Shown: piece after piece, positions 1-5,050 of the stretch | How the letters are laid out: the number at the start of each line of letters is the position of its first letter | Numbering within the stretch: the first letter of the stretch is position 1 | Assembly (NCBI GenBank): GCA_016935775.1 | Contig: JAFGQF010000152.1 | Coordinates: 1-5,054 of the forward strand | DNA: 5,054 nucleotides | Reading direction: 5' to 3' | Source: Caldifarciminota bacterium | Lineage (GTDB): Bacteria > Hydrothermota > Tepidihabitantia > Tepidihabitantales > Tepidihabitantaceae | Notes under the pieces: model-generated | What the model saw: the letters and a program-made list of their open reading frames with translations, nothing else | What the model was told of the DNA's origin: nothing | Databases searched by the model: none | Made by a program: the position numbers and the translations under genes

Positions 1-938
1 GGCCCGACCAGCCGGCCGTTGGCGAGCTGGAAGCCCTGGCAGATGACCCGCGGCGGCCCGTCGAACCGCGACGGGGTTGCCTGGGCCCGGCTCACCGGCA
101 TCAGCGGCCCGTAATGCGAGCCGCGCATCCAGCCCGAGGTCAGGTGCGGGAAGGCAAACGGCTCGAGCGCCTCGCCGACCGCGGGCAGACCGGACTGGCA
201 GCGGACGATCATCACCGGGTCGTCCTTGCCGACGTAGCGGCCGGCGATGAACGCCAGCTTCTGGGTCGAACTCGCAGCGGCGATGTCGCCCTGCTTCGTG
301 TAGACGTTGCGGATGACGTAGTTCTCGGGTGAGCCGACCAGCACCAGCAGGTCGTACATCTGCTCCGGGCAGTCGAGCATTATCTCTTTGTCGGCGTGCA
401 GGTCGTGGACGTCGAACCGGAAACCGTCGTGCATCGCGGGGTCGATGACCAGCCCGATAGTGTTGAACGGGTCGGCGAACATCCGGAACAGCGGCAGGTT
501 CCACGCGCCGGGCGCGCACTTGTCGGCGCAGAAAACCAGCACCGGCTCGCCCGTTCGCTCGACAAAGGTCATCTCCGACACGCCCGGCCCCATCCCCTTG
601 ACGTTGCCCGAGAAGGAATCGGCGAGCATGTCCTGGCCGGCGCCGTAGAGCTTCAGGTTGCGCGCCAGTTCGGTGCACTCCATGAACACGTCCCAGGCCA
701 GGCGATGGACCTCGCGGTTGTCGTTGCCCCGCCGGTGGGTCATTATCAGGTCGAGGTCGTCGCCGACATTGGTCACGCAGAAGTCAACCAGCAAACCGTC
801 GGTCCGGGCGATGTCGAGCATCTCCTCGGCCCGCTTCAGGATTGCCGGGTGGCTCGCCGAGTGACCGACGTAGCCGCCGATGTCGGCCTTGATGACGGAA
901 ATGGTGATTGCCTGCGGTTTGGCTGTCTTACGGGGCAT
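1..938 (-). CDS. fbp: Fructose-1,6-bisphosphate aldolase/phosphatase, partial (3' end outside window)
   Basis: This is the N-terminal 312 residues of the bifunctional archaeal-type (class V) FBP aldolase/phosphatase. The family condenses DHAP and glyceraldehyde-3-phosphate and then dephosphorylates the product to fructose-6-phosphate, making gluconeogenesis one-way in the cytoplasm. Family motifs are visible in order: SVIKADIGG (14-22) with metal-ligand Asp19 and His26, VGDDL (58-62), AGQD (100-103), DSFSGN (107-112), CADK (137-140), FADPFNT (154-160), RYVGKDDP (234-241), GEALEPFAFPHL (255-266), GWMRGSHYGPLMPVS (269-283) and FDGPP (292-296). By alignment from memory to the Sulfolobus enzyme, Tyr235 and Lys238 match the aldolase Tyr and Schiff-base Lys. 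The later Tyr needed for phosphatase activity would lie past the window edge. The start is ATG at 938-936, chosen because a perfect AGGAGG lies 6 nt upstream. The family is about 360-400 residues, so roughly 50-90 are missing. It is transcribed divergently from the FG-GAP gene. I see no frameshift or missing key residue. Confidence 0.95.
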   Translation of the reverse strand, partial: MPRKTAKPQAITISVIKADIGGYVGHSASHPAILKRAEEMLDIARTDGLLVDFCVTNVGDDLDLIMTHRRGNDNREVHRLAWDVFMECTELARNLKLYGAGQDMLADSFSGNVKGMGPGVSEMTFVERTGEPVLVFCADKCAPGAWNLPLFRMFADPFNTIGLVIDPAMHDGFRFDVHDLHADKEIMLDCPEQMYDLLVLVGSPENYVIRNVYTKQGDIAAASSTQKLAFIAGRYVGKDDPVMIVRCQSGLPAVGEALEPFAFPHLTSGWMRGSHYGPLMPVSRAQATPSRFDGPPRVICQGFQLANGRLVG

Positions 939-944
939 TGGCTT

Positions 945-950
945 CCTCCT
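945..950 (-). promoter_or_regulatory. Strong ribosome binding site of the aldolase/phosphatase gene
   Basis: On the minus strand AGGAGG lies 6 nt before the ATG at 938. It is a full match to the anti-Shine-Dalgarno core and fixes the start codon. No equally good site precedes the other genes in the window, so this gene is probably translated efficiently and independently. Confidence 0.85.
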
Positions 951-976
951 GGCGTTTCAGCGCGTTCAATCGTTGG

Positions 977-1009
977 CCGATAGCTTAGAACCGCTGCCGG
1001 TCAAGTCAA
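977..1009 (-). promoter_or_regulatory. Candidate promoter(s) of the aldolase/phosphatase gene
   Basis: Reading the minus strand, two overlapping -35-like hexamers occur in TTGACTTGACC. TTGACT (1009-1004) is 16 nt from TAAGCT (987-982), and TTGACC (1004-999) is 16 nt from TATCGG (982-977). Either would give a 5' leader of roughly 30-40 nt before the ATG at 938, long enough to hold the AGGAGG site. The -35 matches are good and the -10 matches are mediocre. Which one is used cannot be decided by eye. Confidence 0.5.
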
Positions 1010-1023
1010 GCCGTCTTGACCGG
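997..1023. promoter_or_regulatory. Perfect 9-bp inverted repeat across both divergent -35 regions (candidate operator)
   Basis: CCGGTCAAG (997-1005) and CTTGACCGG (1015-1023) are exact reverse complements separated by 9 nt. The left arm contains the TTGACC-type -35 of the leftward gene and the right arm contains the -35 of the rightward gene. Part of the symmetry is therefore expected from two facing -35 hexamers, but the match extends three bases beyond them on one side. A dimeric regulator bound here would cover both promoters. No regulator gene is in the window, so the operator role is inference. Confidence 0.4.
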
Positions 1024-1044
1024 TCCGCCGGAATGCACTAGACT
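1016..1044 (+). promoter_or_regulatory. Sigma70-like promoter of the FG-GAP/birA/coaX/tsaB operon, probably leaderless
   Basis: TTGACC (1016-1021) and TAGACT (1039-1044) are separated by 17 nt. They match consensus at 5 of 6 and 4 of 6 positions with ideal spacing. The -10 box ends only 6 nt before the GTG start codon at 1051, so the predicted transcription start falls on or next to the first base of the start codon. This implies a leaderless mRNA. It also explains the lack of a Shine-Dalgarno sequence before this gene. Confidence 0.65.
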
Positions 1045-1050
1045 GCGCTC

Positions 1051-2724
1051 GTGCTTCGCCGCATTCCCATCCTGTTCGGCCTCGCCGGGCTCTGCCTCGC
1101 CCAGGTGCCGCTGCCCTCAAGCCCGGACTGGACCTCCAGCGACAACGACTTCTCAACCGGCGGCGCATTTGCCGACATCAACGGCGACGGCCGGCTCGAC
1201 CTCTGCGTCTCCAACGGCAACGACATGGCCAACGACCGCAACGCGGTATACCTGAACTCGGGCGGCGCGCTCGAAACGGTCGCATCGTGGCGCTCGCAGG
1301 ACCGGGGAATGTTCGGTCACTGCTACGCCGGCGACGTGGACAACGACGGCCGGCCCGACCTCGCGGTCGCCTGCCTCGGGCCGGACACCAGCGCATCGAG
1401 ACTCGTGGCCAGGGTCTACCGCAACAGCGGGACCGCCCTGGACAGCACGCCGGCCTGGCGGGCGGCCGACCGTCACTCCTCGTTCGACTGCTGCCTGGGC
1501 GACTTCGACCTCGACGGCGACCTCGACCTGGCCATCTCGACCGGCGACGCCTACCGGGGCGAGCGTGACGCCCCGGTCATCTACCGCAGCAGCGGCGGTT
1601 CGTTTGATACCCTTCCCTGCTGGACCGGCGCCGTCGACACGGCGGCCGACGCGGTCCGGTTCTGCGACATCGACAACGACGGCGACCTCGACCTCTTCCT
1701 CGGCCAGCGCCGCAAGGTGACAATGTACCGCAACGACAACGGCGTGCTCGACACGGTTCCGAGCTGGTCGGCACGGGCCGGCTGGGCCCTGCGACTTGCG
1801 TTCGGCGACTTCGACCGGGATGGCTGGCCCGACCTTGCGGTCGCCTCCAACGGCCAGCTCGGCGACGAAAACGGCGTCCGGGTGTTTCGGAACCTCGCCG
1901 GGCAACTCGACACCGCGGCCTGCCGCTTCCTGCTCGGCAACGAGGACCGCACTTCCTGCGTCGCCTGGGGCGACGTGGACGGCGACGGCTTTCCCGAACT
2001 GGCGGCCGGCGGCTGGTGGGAGCCGCTCGTCGTGTTCGAGAATGACTCGGGCACGCTCGGCAGCTCCCCGGCCTGGTCCTGGTATGGCGGCCAACTCGTG
2101 TGCGAAACCGCGGCCTGGGCCGACGTTGACAACTCGCACCTCGACTCCCGCTCGGACCGGTTCTCGGGCGACGGCACCCGCCGGCTGTTCAGCCTCAGCC
2201 GGGCGCCGGTCCAGTTCCTGGACAGCGTCCTTGTCGAGGGCGCGGCCGTGCCGCCGGCAGGCTGGTGCTGGGACCCGCTGGGCGGCTGGCTCAGCTTCGC
2301 CGAGCCCCCGCCGCCCGGCACCGAGAACGTCACGCTCCACTACCGGCACTCGGAACAACTCGACCTCTGCGTCACCAACTGGGAGCAGGCCCCGGGCAAT
2401 CACCTGTTTCTCAACAACTCGCCGTCGGCCGTGACCGGGCCGCCGGCCCCGCCGCGGCTCGCCCGGCTCGACGCCCGGCCCAACCCGTTCACAGGAACGA
2501 CGACCATCAGCCTGCAGCCGGCAGGTGGTGGTCCGGAGCGCGTCGCCATTCACGACGCTGCCGGGAGACTGGTCCGGGTTCTGGCCGTGAGCCGTGAGCC
2601 GTCTGCCGCCGGCTCGGTGCAATGGGACGGCCGCGACGACACCGGCCGTCACCTCGCACCGGGCGCCTACTTCGCTACCGCGCTCGGCAGCCGGCCGGCC
2701 CGGCTCGTCTTAACGCGCCGGTAA
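1051..2724 (+). CDS. Secreted FG-GAP/VCBS beta-propeller protein with FlgD-like C-terminal tail
   Basis: This 557-residue protein is predicted to be exported. Residues 1-18 form a short signal peptide (Arg3-Arg4, a hydrophobic stretch, and probable cleavage near the Ala at 17). Six clear FG-GAP units follow, each with a calcium-type D-x-D-x-D-G loop: 42-50, 95-103, 151-159, 206-214, 253-261 and 308-316. A seventh, degenerate unit starts at ADVDN (357-361). Each unit ends in a VYLNSGG-like strand and a Trp near PAW or PSW. Residues 362-433 interrupt the seventh unit. Residues 474-557 form an Ig-like FlgD/secretion-tail domain with RPNPF, DAAGRLVR, WDGRDDTGR and APGAY, as in surface or secreted proteins of several candidate phyla. 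The GTG start is supported by an in-frame TAG at 1039-1041 and by the absence of any other start before Met59. I infer a surface or extracellular binding or adhesion role; the ligand is unknown. The stop overlaps the birA start (TAATG). Confidence 0.9.
   Translation: MLRRIPILFGLAGLCLAQVPLPSSPDWTSSDNDFSTGGAFADINGDGRLDLCVSNGNDMANDRNAVYLNSGGALETVASWRSQDRGMFGHCYAGDVDNDGRPDLAVACLGPDTSASRLVARVYRNSGTALDSTPAWRAADRHSSFDCCLGDFDLDGDLDLAISTGDAYRGERDAPVIYRSSGGSFDTLPCWTGAVDTAADAVRFCDIDNDGDLDLFLGQRRKVTMYRNDNGVLDTVPSWSARAGWALRLAFGDFDRDGWPDLAVASNGQLGDENGVRVFRNLAGQLDTAACRFLLGNEDRTSCVAWGDVDGDGFPELAAGGWWEPLVVFENDSGTLGSSPAWSWYGGQLVCETAAWADVDNSHLDSRSDRFSGDGTRRLFSLSRAPVQFLDSVLVEGAAVPPAGWCWDPLGGWLSFAEPPPPGTENVTLHYRHSEQLDLCVTNWEQAPGNHLFLNNSPSAVTGPPAPPRLARLDARPNPFTGTTTISLQPAGGGPERVAIHDAAGRLVRVLAVSREPSAAGSVQWDGRDDTGRHLAPGAYFATALGSRPARLVLTRR
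1165..2421 (+). repeat. Tandem FG-GAP units encoding a probable seven-bladed propeller
   Basis: About seven protein-level repeats of 50-60 residues span residues 39-457. The conserved core is a small-residue lead, D-x-D-x-D-G, then P/L-D-L-A/C-V, and a V-Y-R/L-N-S-G strand followed by T-x-x-W. Seven is the usual blade number for this fold. The units differ enough at the DNA level that recent duplication is not evident. Confidence 0.8.
2470..2721 (+). other. C-terminal FlgD-like Ig domain / sorting-tail region of the FG-GAP protein
   Basis: Residues 474-557 match the widespread secretion-tail pattern: a DARPNPF opening, I-H-D-A-A-G-R-L-V-R, W-D-G-R-D, APGAYF, and a final basic strand ending LVLTRR. 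Related tails direct proteins through type IX secretion in Bacteroidetes. In other phyla the route is unproven, so export across an outer membrane is inference. Confidence 0.75.
2584..2602. repeat. Short 7-bp tandem repeat (GCCGTGA, about 2.7 copies)
   Basis: GCCGTGA occurs twice directly and is followed by GCCGT, inside the C-terminal tail domain. Seven is not a multiple of three, so the copies encode different residues and the repeat exists at the DNA level. Gain or loss of a copy would shift the frame of the FG-GAP gene. Confidence 0.6.
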
Positions 2725-3500
2725 TGACAATACCGGAGCCGCGACTCATCCCCGGCGAGCTGCTCGCCCGTCTCGCCCGCTTCGGCCGGGTCTACCTGCT
2801 CGACTCGGTCACCTCGACCAACGACCACGCCTTCTCTCTCGCGGACCGGCGCGAACCGGCGATTGTCCTGGCCGAACGCCAGACCGCCGGCCGCGGCCGG
2901 TTCCGGCGCGTATGGTATTCAGACCCGGACAGCCTGACCTTCTCGCTGCTGCTGTTCTTCGACGACCCCGACGACCCGGCCCTGCGCCAGCTGACCCAGC
3001 TCGTCGCCCTGAGCATCTGCCGGGCAATCGAGACCCGCGCCGGGCTGAAGCCCGGCATCCGCTGGCCCAACGACGTGATGCTCGACGAGGGCAAGGTTTG
3101 CGGCGTCCTTTGCGAGCAGCGCAAGGACGCGGTCGCGGTCGGCTGCGGCCTGAACGTCAACCAACCCGGTTTTCCCGAGGAACTCGGGCTGCCGGACGCG
3201 GTTTCGCTGCGGATGGTCGCCGGCCGCGAGTTCGAGAAACTCGAACTGCTCGACAGCCTGCTCGCCGGGTTTCACCGGGCGCTGGACGAAGCCCGCACCG
3301 ACCGGCTGCCGGCCCTGCTGGCGGATATCCGCAGTCGGTCGGCGATTCTCCACCGCCGGGCCGAGATCCGCACCCTGTTCCGCCGCCACATCGGCACGGT
3401 GGTGGACATCGACTCCGAGGGCCGCGCCGTGCTCCGCACCGACAGCGGCCGGCTCGTGGTCGTCAACTCCGGCCAGGTGCGCAGCGTCCGATGCTCCTGA
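2724..3500 (+). CDS. birA: Biotin--[acetyl-CoA-carboxylase] ligase, monofunctional (no DNA-binding domain)
   Basis: This 258-residue cytoplasmic enzyme activates biotin with ATP and attaches it to a lysine of the biotin carboxyl carrier protein of acetyl-CoA carboxylase and similar enzymes. Visible motifs are DSVTSTND (27-34), Q-T-A-G-R-G-R-F (53-60, the biotinyl-AMP loop), RWPNDVML (113-120), EGKVCGVLCE (122-131) with Lys124 matching the catalytic lysine, and VGCGLNVNQ (139-147). A C-terminal SH3-like segment follows (about 222-256). There is no N-terminal winged helix before the catalytic core, so it is a group I ligase that should not act as the biotin repressor. The ATG at 2724 shares its first A with the TAA of the upstream gene. 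The frame stays open further upstream, but those codons lie inside the FG-GAP gene and look like shadow sequence. No Shine-Dalgarno is evident, which suggests translational coupling. It overlaps coaX by 10 nt. Confidence 0.95.
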   Translation: MTIPEPRLIPGELLARLARFGRVYLLDSVTSTNDHAFSLADRREPAIVLAERQTAGRGRFRRVWYSDPDSLTFSLLLFFDDPDDPALRQLTQLVALSICRAIETRAGLKPGIRWPNDVMLDEGKVCGVLCEQRKDAVAVGCGLNVNQPGFPEELGLPDAVSLRMVAGREFEKLELLDSLLAGFHRALDEARTDRLPALLADIRSRSAILHRRAEIRTLFRRHIGTVVDIDSEGRAVLRTDSGRLVVVNSGQVRSVRCS

Positions 3501-4228
3501 CAGTCCTTGTCGGCAACTCCTCGACCCGGCTCGCCTGGTTCGACGGCCGAAAAGCGCTGGCCGCGCGCGTTGTCTCGACCCCGGCGTTCCGCCGTGACCC
3601 GGCGCGACGCCTGCCGCTGGCGCCGCGGCCCGACGCGGCCGCGCTCTGCTCGGTGGTGCCGGCCGCGACGCGGCCGGCGCGGGCGGCAATCGCCGCCCGT
3701 TTCAAACTCAGGCCGTTCCTGCTGACCACCGCCGCCATCACCGGTCTCGAGTTCGACTACGACCGCCGCCAGCTCGGCCCGGACCGCGTCTGCGTGGCCG
3801 CCGGGGCACGGGAGCGGTTCCCGGGCGACGTCATCGTCATTGACTTCGGGACCGCGGTGACCGTCAACGCGCTCAGTGCCGAAGGCCGGTTCCTCGGCGG
3901 GCCAATCCTGCCCGGCCCCGGGTTGATGCTCGCGTCGCTCCACGCCGGCACCGGCCGCCTGCCGCTAGTCCGGCCGGCAGAAACGGCTGTCTCGATTCCC
4001 ACCGGCACGACCTCGGCCCTGCGCTCGGGCGTTTTTGCCGCGGTCGTCGGCGGAGTGAAACACGCCGTCGCGACCGTCGAATCGGCGACCGGCCGGCGCT
4101 TCACCGTCCTGGCCACTGGCGGAGCGGCCGACCGCTTCCGCAAACACCTGCCTGTCATCTCGGCCTGCGACCCGCTGCTCGGGGCGCGCGGGCTCGCGGC
4201 GATCTGGCGACTGAACCGGTCACGATGA
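3491..4228 (+). CDS. coaX: Type III pantothenate kinase (divergent first phosphate motif)
   Basis: This 245-residue ASKHA-fold kinase is expected to phosphorylate pantothenate, the first step of coenzyme A synthesis. Family motifs include VGNSST (7-12), GPDR (96-99), VIDFGTAVTVN (116-126), GGPILPGPG (136-144), TTSALRSGVF (173-182) and LATGG (207-211). Length is near the family norm of about 250. The first motif is odd. Most members read D-V-G-N-T/S, but here residue 6 is Leu (codon CTT at 3506-3508), so an Asp used in nucleotide-phosphate/metal handling is absent. The other conserved Asp residues, Asp98 and Asp118, are present. The ATG at 3491 lies inside the end of birA, with an AGGTG 11 nt upstream as a possible ribosome site. 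The frame is open for many codons further upstream, but that part lacks family similarity and overlaps birA. The gene overlaps tsaB by 4 nt (ATGA). The family call is firm; catalytic competence is uncertain. Confidence 0.9.
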   Translation: MLLTVLVGNSSTRLAWFDGRKALAARVVSTPAFRRDPARRLPLAPRPDAAALCSVVPAATRPARAAIAARFKLRPFLLTTAAITGLEFDYDRRQLGPDRVCVAAGARERFPGDVIVIDFGTAVTVNALSAEGRFLGGPILPGPGLMLASLHAGTGRLPLVRPAETAVSIPTGTTSALRSGVFAAVVGGVKHAVATVESATGRRFTVLATGGAADRFRKHLPVISACDPLLGARGLAAIWRLNRSR

Positions 4229-4923
4229 CCACACCCGGAGGCTTCATTCTCGGCATTGACACCAGCGGTCGCCGAACCGGCCTCGCCCTTGTCCGGGACA
4301 GGGAAAAGGTCGGTGAGCAGTTCCACGAAGGGATCGACCACAACGAAGTCCTGCCCGGGATGCTAAAACGGTTGCTCGCCGGGGCCGGGATCGGACCGGC
4401 CGCACTGGCGGCAATCGGCGTTGTGCAGGGGCCGGGGATGTTCACGGCGCTGCGCGTCGGCCTGGCCTGGACGGCGGCAATCGGCCTGGCCCGGGGCATA
4501 CCGGTCAAGGGCGTGAACACGCTTGCCGCGCTGGCCGCCGGGGCCGGTGATGACCGGCCGGTACTGGCAGTGGTTGACGCGCGCAAGGGCCAGGTCTACG
4601 CCGCGGTCTGCCACCGCGGCCGCGAGTTGATCGAACCGGGCCTGTTCCTGCCCCCCGACCTGGCCTTCGCGACAGCATCGCTGTCGCTGCCCGGGACCAT
4701 CGTCGTCGCCGGCAACGCCACCGACACGATGTTGCCCCTGGTAACGGCAACCGGGACGGCGGCGGTTGACTCCGGCATCCGGTCCCCGGCTCCATCCGTC
4801 GTCGCCGGCCTCGCCGCCAGTCACATTGCCGGCGAAGGCGCGGACGACCCGGCCGCGCTGGCCCCGGTCTATCTGCGCCGGACCGACGCCGAGCTGGCGC
4901 GCGAAAGAAGCGGCCGGCCCTGA
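4225..4923 (+). CDS. tsaB: tRNA threonylcarbamoyladenosine biosynthesis protein TsaB
   Basis: This 232-residue cytoplasmic protein is the ASKHA-fold partner of TsaD. With TsaE it forms the complex that transfers threonylcarbamoyl to A37 of ANN-decoding tRNAs. Motifs seen are LGIDTS (9-14), DHNEVLPGMLKRLL (38-51), QGPGMFTALRVGL (68-80), NTLAALA (98-104), VVDARKGQVYAAV (116-128) and PVYLRRTDAE (214-223). Length matches the family (about 220-240). The usual G-P-G-S-F-T-G-L-R signature reads G-P-G-M-F-T-A-L-R. TsaB is regarded as a non-catalytic scaffold, so this may be tolerated. The ATG at 4225 overlaps the coaX TGA, and no Shine-Dalgarno is evident, so coupled translation is likely. The TGA stop lies in the loop of a GC hairpin. 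It is the last gene of the operon and converges on the tRNA-Sec gene 33 nt away. Confidence 0.93.
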   Translation: MTTPGGFILGIDTSGRRTGLALVRDREKVGEQFHEGIDHNEVLPGMLKRLLAGAGIGPAALAAIGVVQGPGMFTALRVGLAWTAAIGLARGIPVKGVNTLAALAAGAGDDRPVLAVVDARKGQVYAAVCHRGRELIEPGLFLPPDLAFATASLSLPGTIVVAGNATDTMLPLVTATGTAAVDSGIRSPAPSVVAGLAASHIAGEGADDPAALAPVYLRRTDAELARERSGRP

Positions 4924-4933
4924 GGCCGGCCGC
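4910..4933. terminator. Perfect 10-bp GC hairpin between convergent tsaB and selC (probable shared terminator)
   Basis: GCGGCCGGCC (4910-4919) pairs perfectly with GGCCGGCCGC (4924-4933) around a 4-nt loop, CTGA, which holds the tsaB stop codon. On the minus strand the stem is followed by TTCTTTCG, a weak U-rich tail that suits termination of the tRNA transcript. On the plus strand it is followed by CTTGCCCG without a U-run. It may therefore act better leftward, or stop the operon transcript only with help. Confidence 0.6.
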
Positions 4934-4956
4934 CTTGCCCGATCCCGAAAAACTAC

Positions 4957-5050
4957 TGGCGGAGGCGTGTAGGAATCGAACCTACCGGTCCACTTTCGCA
5001 GACCATACGGATTTGAAGTCCGCCAGGCACACCAGCACCCATCCGCCTCC
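4957..5050 (-). tRNA. selC: tRNA-Sec (UCA anticodon), CCA encoded
   Basis: This 94-nt selenocysteine tRNA (91 nt plus encoded CCA) is charged with serine, converted to selenocysteine by SelA and delivered by SelB to recoded UGA codons. Folded by eye (tRNA numbering from the 5' end), it shows an acceptor of seven Watson-Crick pairs plus a G8/A83 mismatch where an eighth pair is usual. The D stem has 6 pairs (11-16/21-26, three of them wobbles) with a 4-nt loop, a Sec tRNA hallmark. The anticodon stem is 28-32/40-44 with loop CTTCAAA and anticodon UCA (genomic 5014-5016). The long variable arm is 7 pairs (47-53/58-64) capped by a GAAA tetraloop. The T stem has 5 pairs (66-70/78-82) with loop TTCGATT, then discriminator G and CCA. 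The overall shape resembles Escherichia coli selC, including the identical CTTCAAA loop. Its promoter would lie right of the window. A TTTTT run follows 4 nt after the CCA. Confidence 0.95.

Noticed and set aside
396..983. Plus-strand open frame of about 195 codons opposite the aldolase/phosphatase
   Set aside because: The minus-strand frame carries an uninterrupted chain of family motifs. The plus-strand translation has none and would run through the promoter region.
939..1050. Small RNA, riboswitch or attachment site in the divergent intergenic region
   Set aside because: Only 112 nt are available and promoter elements and the ribosome site fill them. No conserved riboswitch core, direct repeat pair or integrase gene was seen.
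1051..1110. Lipoprotein signal (lipobox) at Cys15 of the FG-GAP protein
   Set aside because: The residue before Cys15 is Leu, not Gly, Ala or Ser, so the lipobox rule fails. A standard signal peptidase I site after Ala17 fits better.
1153..2652. Long open frame (about 499 codons) antisense to the FG-GAP gene
   Set aside because: Its translation shows no recognisable domain. It mirrors the aspartate-rich FG-GAP codons read backwards. GC-rich genes commonly leave such shadows, and the plus-strand protein has clear repeats, a signal peptide and a tail domain.
2622..2723. In-frame N-terminal extension of birA by 34 codons
   Set aside because: It lies wholly within the FG-GAP coding sequence, reads as arginine-rich shadow, and is too short for a winged-helix domain. 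The ATG overlapping the upstream stop is the better start.
2912..3490. Open frame continuing upstream of coaX, which would give a 438-residue protein
   Set aside because: The first 193 codons are arginine/proline-rich shadow of birA with no kinase similarity. Starting at 3491 gives normal family length and the expected N-terminal motif.
4921..5013. UGA of tsaB as a selenocysteine codon with a downstream SECIS element
   Set aside because: The hairpin has UGA in its own loop, whereas bacterial SECIS elements lie just after it. Read-through would enter the antisense of the tRNA, and TsaB is already full length.
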